A DNA stretch of 64,000 nucleotides, from positions 1-64,000 of the forward strand of contig BNBP01000010.1 in NCBI GenBank assembly GCA_014656015.1, read 5' to 3'. Made by a program: the position numbers and the translations under genes. Within the stretch, counting starts at the first letter, position 1. Each line of letters begins with the position of its first letter. Below, in pieces: positions 27,400 to 37,047 of the stretch. The DNA is from Streptomyces griseoaurantiacus (GTDB taxonomy: Bacteria > Actinomycetota > Actinomycetes > Streptomycetales > Streptomycetaceae). The notes under the pieces were generated by a model, which saw nothing but the letters and a program-made list of their open reading frames with translations, was not told where the DNA came from and did not search any database.

Positions 27400-28140
27400 T
27401 CAGTCCAGCCAGACATAACCGGCGAGCCGCCCGGTGGTGCGGTCGCGCCGGTAGGAGAAGTGGTCGCCCGACTCCCGGGTGCACACCGACGAGTGCGTCC
27501 GGTCGCGCACTCCGAGCCGTTCGAGCTGGGCGTGCACCCCGGCGGCCACGTCGAGCGCCGGCGTACCCCAACTCGTCTCGGCGTGCGCCGCCGGCTCGAC
27601 GGCGGTCACTTCGGCGCGCAGTTCCTCGGGCACCTCGTAGCAGCGACCGCAGACGGCGGGACCGGTGCGAGCGGTGATCCGGGAGGGTTCGGCGCCCAGT
27701 CCGGTCATCGCGCGGACGGCGGCGGGGACGACGCCCGCCGCCATGCCGGGGCGCCCGGCGTGCGCGGCGGCGGCCACCCCGGCGACGGGGTCGGCGAGCA
27801 GCACGGGCACGCAGTCGGCGGTGAGGACGGCGAGGGCGAGGCCGCGGCGCGTGGTGACGAGCGCGTCCACGGCGGGGAGTTCGGCGGTGCCGCTCTCCCA
27901 GGGTCCGTCGACGACGGCCACCTCGGCGCCGTGCACCTGGTTCATCCAGACGACGGCCCCGGGGTCGAGGCCCAGGGACTTCGCGGCCAGTTCGCGGTTG
28001 GTGCGCACGGCGTCGGGGTCGTCACCGACCGCCCCGCCGAGGTTGAGCTCCTCGTACGGAGCGGCGCTCACCCCGCCCCACCGGTCGGTGAAGGCGAAGT
28101 GCGCGCCACTCGGGTCGGGAGCGTCGAGGGGGCCTATCAC
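27400..28140 (-). CDS. pgeF: PgeF/YfiH family laccase-domain protein
   Basis: Polyphenol-oxidase-type fold (YfiH/YlmD); family members edit peptidoglycan precursors by removing L-Ser-containing errors. The 246-residue protein has the metal-site residues [27 protein letters not shown] and [12 protein letters not shown]. The GTG at 28140 overlaps the ftsZ stop by 4 nt, so translation is coupled to ftsZ. It is next to yggS. The gene symbol follows family usage. Confidence 0.88.
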   Translation of the reverse strand: MIGPLDAPDPSGAHFAFTDRWGGVSAAPYEELNLGGAVGDDPDAVRTNRELAAKSLGLDPGAVVWMNQVHGAEVAVVDGPWESGTAELPAVDALVTTRRGLALAVLTADCVPVLLADPVAGVAAAAHAGRPGMAAGVVPAAVRAMTGLGAEPSRITARTGPAVCGRCYEVPEELRAEVTAVEPAAHAETSWGTPALDVAAGVHAQLERLGVRDRTHSSVCTRESGDHFSYRRDRTTGRLAGYVWLD

Positions 28141-29330
28141 TTGAGGAAGTCCGGAACGTCCAGTTCCTCGGCGGCGCTGTCCGAGTAGGTCCGCGAGGGC
28201 GGGACCGGCGGGCCGGCCGGGAGGTCGTTCACCGGCTCCGGGGCGGGCTCCGGCGCGGCCTCCTTGGGGGTGACGCTGCCGAGCGAACCGAAGGACGGGC
28301 GGCTCTCCGCCTGCCGCACCGGGGCGGGCTCCTCGCGCTTGACCGAGGAGGAGCCGAGGACGGTGTCCCGCTTGGACGGCGGCTGACCGCCGTCGAAGCC
28401 GGCGGCGATGACGGTGACCCGCACCTCGTCGCCGAGCGCGTCGTCGATGACCGCGCCGAAGATGATGTTGGCCTCGGGGTGGGCGGCCTCGCTGACGAGC
28501 TGGGCCGCCTCGTTGATCTCGAACAGGCCGAGGTCGCTGCCGCCGGAGATGGAGAGCAGCACGCCCCGGGCACCGTCGATGGAGGCCTCGAGCAGCGGCG
28601 AGGAGATCGCCATCTCGGCCGCGGCCACCGCGCGGTCGTCGCCGCGGGCGGAGCCGATGCCCATGAGCGCCGAACCGGCCTCGGACATGACGGACTTCAC
28701 GTCGGCGAAGTCGAGGTTGATCAGGCCGGGGGTGGTGATGAGGTCGGTGATGCCCTGGACACCGGAGAGCAGGACCTGGTCGGCCGACTTGAAGGCGTCC
28801 AGGACCGAGACCTGGCGGTCCGAGATGGACAGCAGGCGGTCGTTGGGGATGACGATGAGGGTGTCGACCTCTTCACGGAGCTCGGCGATGCCGTCCTCCG
28901 CCTGGTTGGCGCGGCGCCGGCCCTCGAAGGTGAACGGGCGGGTGACCACGCCGATGGTGAGGGCGCCCAGCGAGCGGGCGATGTTGGCCACGACCGGTGC
29001 TCCGCCGGTGCCGGTGCCGCCGCCCTCACCGGCTGTCACGAAGACCATGTCGGCCCCCTTGAGGACCTCCTCGATCTCCTCGCGGTGGTCCTCCGCGGCC
29101 TTGCGGCCGACGGCCGGGTTGGCTCCGGCGCCGAGTCCGCGGGTGAGTTCGCGGCCGACATCGAGCTTGACGTCGGCGTCGCTCATCAACAGCGCCTGCG
29201 CGTCGGTGTTGATGGCGATGAACTCGACGCCCTTGAGACCGACCTCGATCATCCGGTTGATGGCATTGACACCACCGCCGCCGACACCGATGACTTTGAT
29301 GACTGCGAGGTAGTTCTGCGGTGCTGCCAC
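28137..29330 (-). CDS. ftsZ: Cell division protein FtsZ
   Basis: Tubulin-like GTPase that forms the division ring (ladders of rings in sporulating aerial hyphae). The 397-residue protein carries the tubulin signature GGGTGTG (residues 103-109), the T7 loop NLDFAD (205-210), a disordered Pro/Ala/Glu-rich linker from about 318 to 385 and the C-terminal partner-binding peptide DVPDFLK. The GTG at 29330 has AGAGG 8 nt upstream. The 287-bp upstream region holds a GTGTC/GACAC inverted repeat and an AACCCTAA/TTAGGGTT inverted repeat. Streptomyces ftsZ is known to have its own developmentally controlled promoters, which fits this long gap. Confidence 0.98.
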   Translation of the reverse strand: MAAPQNYLAVIKVIGVGGGGVNAINRMIEVGLKGVEFIAINTDAQALLMSDADVKLDVGRELTRGLGAGANPAVGRKAAEDHREEIEEVLKGADMVFVTAGEGGGTGTGGAPVVANIARSLGALTIGVVTRPFTFEGRRRANQAEDGIAELREEVDTLIVIPNDRLLSISDRQVSVLDAFKSADQVLLSGVQGITDLITTPGLINLDFADVKSVMSEAGSALMGIGSARGDDRAVAAAEMAISSPLLEASIDGARGVLLSISGGSDLGLFEINEAAQLVSEAAHPEANIIFGAVIDDALGDEVRVTVIAAGFDGGQPPSKRDTVLGSSSVKREEPAPVRQAESRPSFGSLGSVTPKEAAPEPAPEPVNDLPAGPPVPPSRTYSDSAAEELDVPDFLK

Positions 29331-29436
29331 GTCGAAGGCCTCTCGCCTCGAGTTACGTGTCGCCGCATCACCGGAGCACTGCCGGCTCCGCGATCCGACG
29401 ACTGATGCCGAATGGGACGGTCCGAACGCCGACCCG

Positions 29437-29461
29437 AACCCTAACGCTGAAGTTTAGGGTT
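29437..29461. promoter_or_regulatory. Inverted repeat AACCCTAA/TTAGGGTT upstream of ftsZ
   Basis: Perfect 8-bp arms separated by 9 bp, 107-131 bp before the ftsZ start. AT-rich for this genome. Candidate operator or leader hairpin. Confidence 0.55.
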
Positions 29462-29467
29462 ACCAGT

Positions 29468-29501
29468 GTGTCTGTTCCTTGAAGTCTTCTGAACAGGACA
29501 C
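29468..29501. promoter_or_regulatory. GTGTCTGTTC...GAACAGGACAC inverted repeat (WhiA-like sites)
   Basis: GTGTCTGTTC (29468-29477) and GAACAGGACAC (29491-29501) form an inverted repeat with one bulged base. Each arm carries GACAC, the short motif bound by WhiA, and ftsZ is a known direct WhiA target in S. venezuelae. The site is 138-171 bp upstream of the ftsZ start. Confidence 0.55.
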
Positions 29502-29617
29502 TAAGTCGACAAGTGGCGCGCGTTCAACGAACACGCCGAACCTCCCGTTTTTCTTTTCACCCTATGTGATCAGCCGTAGCGCTGCCCAACCAGGGTGCTG
29601 GCCTGCGCGGATGCGCG

Positions 29618-30499
29618 TCAACTCCCCGATGACGCGGGGGCGGTGGGGACGCTGACGTCGAAGTGCCGTGCGCGAGGAGCCGCTTTCATCAGCGCGGTGA
29701 GAGTACGGGCCTTCGCGCGCCCCTGCTCCGCGCTGCCCCACAACACGGTGCGGCCACCCCTCAACTCCAGCGAGACGGAGTCGTAGGAACGGACCTTGAC
29801 GGCGCGGGTGTCGCGGGCGACCCCGGCCGGGAGGTCCCGGGCGACGTCCACCGCCGCGCGCGTCAGCCGCTCGGTGCCGAAGCGGCGGGCGGAGGCGCCG
29901 CGGACCACGTCCCATTCCAGCAGGGGGGCGCCGTCGGGAACGCGGGAGACGGTGGCGAAGCGCACGCCCTTTTTGTCCACTTCGACATATTTTCGCGCTT
30001 TATTATTATTACCGCCTCCCGTGCCCTGCTGATCGCTTTTTTCCCCTTCATCGGATTTACCGGATTTGCCGGATGCACCAGATTCACCGGTTTCCTCGAT
30101 CAGGAGGACCGGGACACGCTCCGTGACCTTCAACGTGATTCCGTGCGGCCAGGAGCGGGACACCTCGACCGTGTCGATACGCGGCAGCTCCCCGCGCAGC
30201 CGCGCCTCGATCGCGTCCGTGTCCACGGACAGCAGCGCCGAGCCGAGCGGCACCCGAGCCGTCGAGCGCACCCGCTCGGGGGTGAGCACCCGGGTCCCCG
30301 AGACCGAGACGTGCTCGGTGCGCAGCCACGGGGACCCGTAGAGGAGCCAGCCGAGGCCGGTGCCGAGGACCACGGTGGCGACCGCGAGGAGGACGAGGGT
30401 GCGGCGGCGGGGCAGCCGCCGCCGCAGGGGCGGCCGGGGCGGGCCGGACTTCTTCGGCTGCTGCCGTTCGCCGCGTTCGGCGGTGGTGGGTCCGGCCAC
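29618..30499 (-). CDS. ftsQ: Cell division protein FtsQ
   Basis: Bitopic divisome protein linking early and late components. The 293-residue protein has a basic cytoplasmic N-terminus, one membrane helix (LVLLAVATVVLGTGLGWLLY, near 35-54) and a POTRA domain (WLRTEHVSVSGTRVLTPERV). A beta domain ends VSLELRGGRTVLWGS. Between them lies an unusual Gly/Ser/Lys/Asn insertion at about 134-177 (includes GGGNNNKARKY), encoded by AT-rich DNA with AAT and AAA codons rare in this genome. The GTG at 30499 has AGGAG very close by. It sits 25 bp after murG; ftsZ follows after 287 bp. Confidence 0.93.
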   Translation of the reverse strand: MAGPTTAERGERQQPKKSGPPRPPLRRRLPRRRTLVLLAVATVVLGTGLGWLLYGSPWLRTEHVSVSGTRVLTPERVRSTARVPLGSALLSVDTDAIEARLRGELPRIDTVEVSRSWPHGITLKVTERVPVLLIEETGESGASGKSGKSDEGEKSDQQGTGGGNNNKARKYVEVDKKGVRFATVSRVPDGAPLLEWDVVRGASARRFGTERLTRAAVDVARDLPAGVARDTRAVKVRSYDSVSLELRGGRTVLWGSAEQGRAKARTLTALMKAAPRARHFDVSVPTAPASSGS

Positions 30500-30524
30500 G
30501 CTCCTGCCCTTTCGTCATACGGTG

Positions 30525-31613
30525 CTAACGGCGCGAGGCGATCGCCTCGTACACCATGCCGACGAGCAGCTCGTCGGCGTCCCGGCGGCCGAACTCACCG
30601 GCCGCGCGCGACATCTCGTACAGCCGGTGCGGGTTGGCGAGCACGGGCAGGACGGTGTCCCGGACCCAGTCGGGGGTCAGGTCCGCGTCGTCGACCAGCA
30701 GTCCGCCGCCGGCCTTGACCAGCGGCTGGGCGTTCAGCCGCTGTTCGCCGTTGCCGATGGGCAACGGGACGTAGGCGGCCGGGAGCCCGACAGCGGAGAG
30801 TTCGGCGACGGTCATCGCGCCCGCACGGCAGAGCATCATGTCGGCCGCGGCGTACGCGAGGTCCATCCGGTCCAGGTAACTTACCGGGATGTAGGGAGGC
30901 ATCCCCGGCATCTGCTGCACCTGCGGCAGTTCGTTCTTCGGTCCGACCGCGTGCAGGATCTGGATGCCCGCCTGCTGGAGCCAGGGGGCGACCTGCTGGA
31001 CGACCTCGTTGAGCCGCCGGGCGCCCTGCGAACCGCCGGAGACCAGCAGCGTCGGCAGGTTGGGGTCGAGCCCGAACGCCGCCCGGGCCTCGGGGCGCAC
31101 GGCGGCCCGGTCCAGGGTGGCGATGGTGCGGCGCAGCGGGATGCCGATGTACCGGGCGCCGCGCAGCTTGCTGTCCGGCGTGGATACGGCGACCTGGGCC
31201 GCGTACCGCGAGCCGATCTTGTTGGCCAGTCCCGGGCGGGCGTTGGCCTCGTGGATCACGATCGGCACGCCGAGCCGCTTGGCGGCCAGGTAGGCGGGCA
31301 GCGCGACGTAGCCGCCGAACCCGGCCACGGCGTCCGCCTTGGTGCGCTCCAGGACCTGCTCGGCCGCCTTGATCGTGCCCCGCAGCCGGCCCGGGACCGT
31401 GATCAGCTCGGGGGTGGGTTTGCGCGGCAGGGGGACGGCGGGGATCAGCGCGAGTTCGTAGCCACGTTCGGGAACGAGACGTGTCTCGAGTCCGCGCTCC
31501 GTGCCCAGGGCCGTGATCCCCACGGTCGGGTCCTGCCTGCGCAGGGCGTCCGCGAGGGCGAGCGCGGGCTCGATGTGGCCGGCGGTCCCTCCACCGGCGA
31601 GGACGACATGCAC
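30525..31613 (-). CDS. murG: UDP-GlcNAc:undecaprenyl-PP-MurNAc-pentapeptide GlcNAc transferase
   Basis: Adds GlcNAc to lipid I to make lipid II at the inner membrane face. The 362-residue GT28-type glycosyltransferase has the N-terminal [15 protein letters not shown] loop (residues 7-21), HEANARPG, the central [13 protein letters not shown] and the UDP-GlcNAc motif [20 protein letters not shown]. Length and motifs match the family. It starts 6 bp after the ftsW stop, with only a weak purine stretch upstream. ftsQ follows 25 bp on. Confidence 0.97.
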   Translation of the reverse strand: MHVVLAGGGTAGHIEPALALADALRRQDPTVGITALGTERGLETRLVPERGYELALIPAVPLPRKPTPELITVPGRLRGTIKAAEQVLERTKADAVAGFGGYVALPAYLAAKRLGVPIVIHEANARPGLANKIGSRYAAQVAVSTPDSKLRGARYIGIPLRRTIATLDRAAVRPEARAAFGLDPNLPTLLVSGGSQGARRLNEVVQQVAPWLQQAGIQILHAVGPKNELPQVQQMPGMPPYIPVSYLDRMDLAYAAADMMLCRAGAMTVAELSAVGLPAAYVPLPIGNGEQRLNAQPLVKAGGGLLVDDADLTPDWVRDTVLPVLANPHRLYEMSRAAGEFGRRDADELLVGMVYEAIASRR

Positions 31614-31619
31614 CGAAAT

Positions 31620-32966
31620 TCACCGCTCTCCGGACGGACGCGCCCGTGGGGCGCGCCGTCGCATCGTGTTCCATCTCCTGGCGGCCCGAGGGCCGCCAGT
31701 CCGCTTTCTACCAAAGCGAGGTTGCCGCATGGCGAGCGCCGCCCGCGCAGCGGGGTCGTCGCGCGCGAAGGCGATCAGCAACCCGATGGCGAACATGGTC
31801 GGCAGCAGGGCGGACCCTCCGTAGGAGAACAGCGGGAGCGGGACACCGGCGATCGGCAGCAGACCGAGCACCGCACCGACGTTGATCACCGCCTGCGCGG
31901 TGATCCAGGTGGTCACGCCTCCCGCGGCATACCTCACGAAGGGGTCCTCCGTGCGTCCGGCCACGCGGATACCCGCATAGCCTAGAGCCGCGAACAGGGC
32001 GAGCACCGACAGTGTGCCCGCGAGGCCCAGTTCCTCACCGGTGATGGCGAAGATGAAGTCGGTGTGGGCTTCGGGCAGTTGTCCCCATTTCTCCACGCTG
32101 GCGCCGAGCCCGGAACCGAACAGCCCGCCCGAGGCGAGCGCGTAGATGCCGTGCACCGCCTGCCAGCAGGAGTCGTCGGGGCCGGGGTCGGTGGCGCCCA
32201 GGCAGCCGAGCCGGGCCATACGGTTGGGGCTGGTCCTGATCAGGACGGTGCCGATGAGGGCGGCGATGCCGAGCACTCCCGCGAACATCCGGGTGGGCGC
32301 CCCGGCCAGCCAGAGCAGGCCGAACAGGATCGCGGTGAGGATGATCGCGGTGCCCATGTCGCCGCCGAGCATGATCAGTCCGAGGAGCAGGCCGGCCGCG
32401 GGGACCAGCGGCACCAGCATGTGCTTCCACTGGGTCAGCAGCCGCTTGTCCTGTTTGCGGGCGAGCAGGTCGGCACCCCACAGCACGAGCGCGAGCTTGC
32501 CGAACTCGCTGGGCTGGATCTGGAAGGAGCCGCCCAGCGCGATCCAGTTCTGGTTGCCGTTGACCGCGACCCCTATCCCCGGCACCTGCACGAGCATCAT
32601 CAGGAAGACCGAGCCGGCCAGGATGGGGTAGGCGAGCGCGCGGTGCAGCCGCACCGGCATCCGGGAGGCGGCGAGCAGCAGGCCGGTGCCGATCACGGCG
32701 GCCATGAACTGCTTGCGGAAGAAGTACGAGCCCGAGAGCGACATCTGCAGCGCGGTGATCTGCGAGGCCGAGTAGACCATCACCAGGCCGAGCCCGGTGA
32801 TCAGCAGGCTGCTGCCGAGGATCAGGTAGTAGGCGGTGAGCGGCCGGTCCCAGGCCTTGCGGGCCCGCGCGTGCAGGCGGTGCAGGGCCGTGTCGCCGGG
32901 GGGCCGGACGGCGGCGGCCGGGGGTCTCCTGCCGGGCGGGCGGGGTGCGGTGCGGCTGCCGGGCAT
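31620..32966 (-). CDS. ftsW: Peptidoglycan glycosyltransferase FtsW
   Basis: SEDS-family membrane enzyme that polymerises lipid II during septation together with FtsI. The 448-residue protein has a basic, Pro-rich cytoplasmic N-terminus, about ten membrane helices, and the SEDS motifs NGNQNWIALGGSFQIQPSEFGKLAL (in two parts) and AITGEELGLAG. The C-terminus is very basic. The start is uncertain: I use the ATG at 32966 (starts MPGSRTAPRP); an in-frame GTG at 33017 would add 17 residues. It lies about 100 bp after the murD stop and 6 bp before murG. Confidence 0.94.
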   Translation of the reverse strand: MPGSRTAPRPPGRRPPAAAVRPPGDTALHRLHARARKAWDRPLTAYYLILGSSLLITGLGLVMVYSASQITALQMSLSGSYFFRKQFMAAVIGTGLLLAASRMPVRLHRALAYPILAGSVFLMMLVQVPGIGVAVNGNQNWIALGGSFQIQPSEFGKLALVLWGADLLARKQDKRLLTQWKHMLVPLVPAAGLLLGLIMLGGDMGTAIILTAILFGLLWLAGAPTRMFAGVLGIAALIGTVLIRTSPNRMARLGCLGATDPGPDDSCWQAVHGIYALASGGLFGSGLGASVEKWGQLPEAHTDFIFAITGEELGLAGTLSVLALFAALGYAGIRVAGRTEDPFVRYAAGGVTTWITAQAVINVGAVLGLLPIAGVPLPLFSYGGSALLPTMFAIGLLIAFARDDPAARAALAMRQPRFGRKRTGGPRAARRWNTMRRRAPRARPSGER

Positions 32967-33070
32967 CAGCGGCACCCGCCGGGGCCCGTCGGCGGCAGTC
33001 CCCGGTGCTCGGACCACATCGCTTCCACGCGTCCTCCCATTCCGGCACCGCCGGCAACGGCAGGCCCGGG

Positions 33071-34540
33071 TCAGCCGTCCGCGGTGCCGAGTTCGCGGAC
33101 GGCCTCCGCGAACGCGTCCCCGCGCTTGTTGTAGTTGGTGAACATGTCCATGGACGCACAGGCCGGCGCCAGCAGCACCGTGTCGCCCGGCCGTGCGAGC
33201 TTCCGGGCCTCGGCGACCGCCGCCCGCATCGCCCCAGTGTCTGTCCGGTCGAGGTCGACCACGGGTACTTCCGGGGCGTGTCGCGCCAGCGCCTCGCGGA
33301 TCAGGGCGCGGTCGGCGCCGATCAGCACGGCGCCGCGCAGCCGGCCCGCCGCCCCGGCGACCAGTTCGTCGAAGGTCGCGCCCTTGGCGAGCCCTCCGGC
33401 GATCCACACGATCGACTCGTACGCCGCCAACGAGGCCTGTGTGGCATGGGTGTTGGTGGCCTTGGAGTCGTCGATGTACGCCACACCGTCCACGTCGGCG
33501 ACGTGGGCGATGCGGTGGGCGTCCGGGGTGAACGCGCGCAGTCCGTCGCGGACGGCCTTCGCGGGCACGCCGTAGGCGCGCGCGAGGGCCGCCGCGGCAA
33601 GGGCGTTGGCGATGTTGTGCGGGGCCGGCGGGTTCACGTCGGAGACCTCGGCGAGCTCCTGGGCGTTCTTCTGCCGGTCCTCGACGAAGGCGCGGTCGAC
33701 CAGGAGGCCGTCCACGACGCCGAGTTGGGAGGGGCCGGGGGTGCCGAGGGTGAAGCCGACGGCGCGGCAGCCCTCCTCGACGTCCGCCTCGCGCACCAGG
33801 TCCTCGGTGGCCTTGTCGGCCATGTTGTAGACGCAGGCGATCCGGTTGCCTTCGTAAACGCGCCCCTTGTCGGCGGCGTAGGCCTCCATCGAGCCGTGCC
33901 AGTCGAGGTGGTCGGGGGCGAGGTTGAGGACGGCGGCGCTGTGCACGCGCAGCGAGGGGGCCCAGTGGAGCTGGTAGCTGGACAGTTCCACGGCGAGCAC
34001 GTCGTAGGGCTCGCCGGATTCGTCCGCGCCGGCCAGGACCACGTCGACGATCGGGGTGCCGATGTTGCCGACGGCGGCGGTGCGCAGTCCGGCCGCCCGC
34101 AGGATCGAGGCGAGCATCTGCGTGGTGGTGGTCTTGCCGTTGGTGCCGGTGACGGCGAGCCAGGGAGCGGCACTCGCGCCGTTCCGCCCGCGCAGCCGCC
34201 AGGCGATCTCCACGTCGCCGACGACGTCGACACCGGCCGCGGCGGCCGCCGCGAACAGCGGCGAGCCGGGCTTCCAGCCGGGCGAGGTGACGACGAGCTC
34301 GGTGCCCTCGGGCAGGGTCTCGGCGTCGCCGAGGCGGACCGTGATGCCCTCGGCCGCGAGGGCCTCGGCCTTCTCGCGCTGCGCCGCCGAGTCGCCGCCG
34401 TCGACGACGGTGACCCGGGCGCCGAGGCCGGCCAGGGCGCGGGCGGCGCTGAGGCCGCTCACGCCGAGGCCGGCGACGGTGATGCGCAGGCCCGCGAACT
34501 CCTGGGCCGCGGCGGCCCCCCGGGTCCCGTCGGTGGTCAC
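33071..34540 (-). CDS. murD: UDP-MurNAc-L-alanine:D-glutamate ligase
   Basis: Cytoplasmic ATP-dependent ligase that adds D-Glu to the peptidoglycan precursor. The 489-residue protein has an N-terminal Rossmann-like domain ([15 protein letters not shown]), the ATP loop GTNGKTTTT (near residue 137), [20 protein letters not shown] and a C-terminal domain ([30 protein letters not shown]). The GTG at 34540 overlaps the mraY stop by 4 nt, so translation is probably coupled. The Ala-rich stretch before residue 20 is lineage-typical. Confidence 0.96.
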   Translation of the reverse strand: MTTDGTRGAAAAQEFAGLRITVAGLGVSGLSAARALAGLGARVTVVDGGDSAAQREKAEALAAEGITVRLGDAETLPEGTELVVTSPGWKPGSPLFAAAAAAGVDVVGDVEIAWRLRGRNGASAAPWLAVTGTNGKTTTTQMLASILRAAGLRTAAVGNIGTPIVDVVLAGADESGEPYDVLAVELSSYQLHWAPSLRVHSAAVLNLAPDHLDWHGSMEAYAADKGRVYEGNRIACVYNMADKATEDLVREADVEEGCRAVGFTLGTPGPSQLGVVDGLLVDRAFVEDRQKNAQELAEVSDVNPPAPHNIANALAAAALARAYGVPAKAVRDGLRAFTPDAHRIAHVADVDGVAYIDDSKATNTHATQASLAAYESIVWIAGGLAKGATFDELVAGAAGRLRGAVLIGADRALIREALARHAPEVPVVDLDRTDTGAMRAAVAEARKLARPGDTVLLAPACASMDMFTNYNKRGDAFAEAVRELGTADG

Positions 34541-35631
34541 TTGGCGGCCGCCCATCCCGCGTAGAAGAGGCCGAGTCCGACGACCACGCAGATGCCCTGG
34601 ATGATCCAGAAGCGGACCACGACAAGGACTTCGGACCACCCCTTGAGTTCGAAGTGGTGCTGCAGTGGCGCCATCCGGAAGACCCGTCGGCCGGTCATGC
34701 GGAAGGAGCCGACCTGGATGACGACGGACATGGTGATGAGGACGAACAGACCGCCGAGCAGGGCGATGAGCAGTTCGGTGCGGGAGCAGATCGCGAGGCC
34801 GGCGAGGGCGCCGCCGAGCGCCAGCGAGCCGGTGTCACCCATGAAGATCTTGGCGGGCGAGGTGTTCCACCACAGGAAGCCGAGGCAGGCGCCCATCAGC
34901 GCGGAGGCGATGACGGCGAGGTCCAGCGGGTCGCGGACCTCGTAGCAGGCCTGCGGGTTCATCAGGGTCGCGGCGTTGGCGCAGGACTCCTGGAACTGCC
35001 AGACGCCGACGAAGGTGTAGGCGCCGAAGACCATGACCGAGGCGCCGGTGGCCAGGCCGTCCAGACCGTCCGTCAGGTTCACGCCGTTCGACATCGCGAG
35101 GATCATGAACAGGGCCCACACGACGAACAGCACGGGGCCGATGGACCAGCCGAAGTCCTGGACGAAGGAGATCTTGGTGGAGGCCGGCGTCTGTCCCTGC
35201 ACGTTGGGGAACTGCAGGGCGAGGACCGCGAAGGCGATGCCGACGATGAGCTGTCCGGCCATCTTGGCCTTGGCCCGCAGACCGAGCGAGCGCCGCTTGA
35301 CGATCTTGATGTAGTCGTCGAGGAACCCGACCAGGCCCATGCCCGCCATCAGGCCGAGCACCAGCAGACCCGAGAAGGTCGGCGAGGCGTCGGCGTCCGG
35401 GTCCAGGTAGACCGTGATCACCTTCGCCAGGAAGTACGCGACGATCGTGGCGAAGATGAAGGCGATGCCGCCCATCGTCGGCGTACCGCGCTTGCTGGCG
35501 TGCTCGCGCGGGCCGTCGTCGCGGATGTACTGGCCGTAGCCCTTGCGGGCCAGCAGCTTGATCAGCAGCGGGGTGCCGACCAGGGTCAGGAACAGACCAA
35601 TGACACCTGCGAACAGGATCTGCTTCATCAT
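34537..35631 (-). CDS. mraY: Phospho-MurNAc-pentapeptide transferase
   Basis: Integral membrane enzyme that transfers phospho-MurNAc-pentapeptide to undecaprenyl phosphate, giving lipid I. The 364-residue protein has about ten membrane helices and the catalytic and Mg2+ motifs [21 protein letters not shown] and [15 protein letters not shown], plus the late [13 protein letters not shown] segment. The first ATG (35631) overlaps the murF stop by 4 nt and is 10 nt after GAGG; the second ATG is directly adjacent. Both would give nearly the same protein. Confidence 0.97.
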   Translation of the reverse strand: MMKQILFAGVIGLFLTLVGTPLLIKLLARKGYGQYIRDDGPREHASKRGTPTMGGIAFIFATIVAYFLAKVITVYLDPDADASPTFSGLLVLGLMAGMGLVGFLDDYIKIVKRRSLGLRAKAKMAGQLIVGIAFAVLALQFPNVQGQTPASTKISFVQDFGWSIGPVLFVVWALFMILAMSNGVNLTDGLDGLATGASVMVFGAYTFVGVWQFQESCANAATLMNPQACYEVRDPLDLAVIASALMGACLGFLWWNTSPAKIFMGDTGSLALGGALAGLAICSRTELLIALLGGLFVLITMSVVIQVGSFRMTGRRVFRMAPLQHHFELKGWSEVLVVVRFWIIQGICVVVGLGLFYAGWAAAK

Positions 35632-37043
35632 CGGGCGGCAACCTCACCCTCGGCACCGGTCTCGAGCAGCGCCTGGGCAACGCTCTCGAGCCCGACCGAC
35701 CGGGACGCCTTCACGAGTACGACGTCTCCCGGGCGCAACTCGCTGCGCAACAGGTCGACAGCCGCCTGTGCGTCGGACACGTGCACCGACTCCTCACCCC
35801 ACGAACCCTCGTTGTATGCGCCCAGTTGCAGCCAGGACGCTTCCCTGCCCCCGACCGCGACGAGCTTGCCGACATTGAGCCGGACGGCCAGCCGTCCGAC
35901 CGCGTCGTGCTCGGCGAGCGCCTCGTCCCCGAGCTCGGCCATCCTGCCGAGCACCGCCCAGGTCCGCCGCCCCCGTCCCATGGCCGCCAGCGCGCGCAGC
36001 GCTGCCTTCATGGACTCGGGGTTCGCGTTGTAGGCGTCGTTGACGATGGTCACGCCGTCAGGGCGCTCGGTGACCTCCATGCGCCAGCGGGAGAGGGAGC
36101 CCGCCTCCGAGAGCGCGGTGGCGATCTCTTTCGCGGACATGCCCAGCTCATGGGCGACGGCGGCCGCGGCGAGCGCGTTCGACACGTGGTGCTCACCGTA
36201 CAGGCGCATCGTCACATCGCTGCACCCGGAGGGTGTGTGAAGGCTGAACGAGGGCTGTCCGGCAGCCGTGAGCGTCACGTTCTCGGCGCGTACGTCCGCT
36301 TCGTCGCTCTCCCCGAACAGCAGTACCCGTGCCGTGGTGCGGGCGGCCATGGCCTTCACGTAGGGGTCGTCGGCGTTGAGGACCGCGACGCCGCCCTCCT
36401 CGGCCGGCGGGAGGCTCTCGACGAGTTCGCCCTTCGCCTGTGCGATCTGCTCGCGCCCGCCGAACTCGCCGATGTGGGCGGAGCCGACGTTCAGGACGAG
36501 GCCGATCCGCGGCGGGGTGAGTTCCGTGAGGTAGCGGATGTGACCGATGCCGCGTGCGCCCATCTCCAGGACGAGGAACCTGGTCTCGGCGGTGGCGCTG
36601 AGCGCGGTGAGCGGCAGTCCGATCTCGTTGTTGAGCGAGCCGGGTGTGAACACCGTGGGCGCCTTGGTGCGCAGCACCTGGGCGATGAGGTCCTTGGTGC
36701 TGGTCTTGCCCGCCGAGCCGGTGAGGGCGACGAGGGTGGCGCCGAGCCGTTCCACGACGTGCCGGGCGAGGGCGCCCAGCGCCCGCTGCACGTCGTCCAC
36801 GACGATGGCGGGCACGCCGACGGGCCGGGAGCCCAGCACGGCCACCGCGCCGGTCTCGACGACGGCCCGCGCGTAGTCGTGGCCGTCCGCGCGTTCGCCG
36901 ACGAAGGCGACGAAGAGGCTGCCGGGTACCGCCTCGCGGGAGTCCCGGACGACGGGTCCGGTGACCATGACCGACGGATCCGGTATGTCGTGTGTCTGCC
37001 CGCCGACGACTTCTGCGATCTCGGCGAGGGAGAGGGCGATCAC
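35628..37043 (-). CDS. murF: UDP-MurNAc-tripeptide:D-Ala-D-Ala ligase
   Basis: Cytoplasmic ligase that adds D-Ala-D-Ala to complete the pentapeptide precursor. The 471-residue protein has a small N-terminal domain ([19 protein letters not shown]), the ATP loop [10 protein letters not shown] (near residue 110) and [13 protein letters not shown]. The C-terminal domain contains [17 protein letters not shown] and [11 protein letters not shown]. The GTG at 37043 lies 4 bp after the murE stop, with AGGG about 8 nt upstream. The frame is open further upstream inside murE, but that part has no Mur features. Confidence 0.97.
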   Translation of the reverse strand: MIALSLAEIAEVVGGQTHDIPDPSVMVTGPVVRDSREAVPGSLFVAFVGERADGHDYARAVVETGAVAVLGSRPVGVPAIVVDDVQRALGALARHVVERLGATLVALTGSAGKTSTKDLIAQVLRTKAPTVFTPGSLNNEIGLPLTALSATAETRFLVLEMGARGIGHIRYLTELTPPRIGLVLNVGSAHIGEFGGREQIAQAKGELVESLPPAEEGGVAVLNADDPYVKAMAARTTARVLLFGESDEADVRAENVTLTAAGQPSFSLHTPSGCSDVTMRLYGEHHVSNALAAAAVAHELGMSAKEIATALSEAGSLSRWRMEVTERPDGVTIVNDAYNANPESMKAALRALAAMGRGRRTWAVLGRMAELGDEALAEHDAVGRLAVRLNVGKLVAVGGREASWLQLGAYNEGSWGEESVHVSDAQAAVDLLRSELRPGDVVLVKASRSVGLESVAQALLETGAEGEVAAR

Positions 37044-37047
37044 AAGT

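Noticed and set aside
31620..34625. A single fused protein covering ftsW and the upstream murD region
   Set aside because: The minus-strand frame stays open through murD by chance. The murD protein is in another frame with all its motifs, and the extended frame upstream of 33017 is Arg/Gly-rich without domains.
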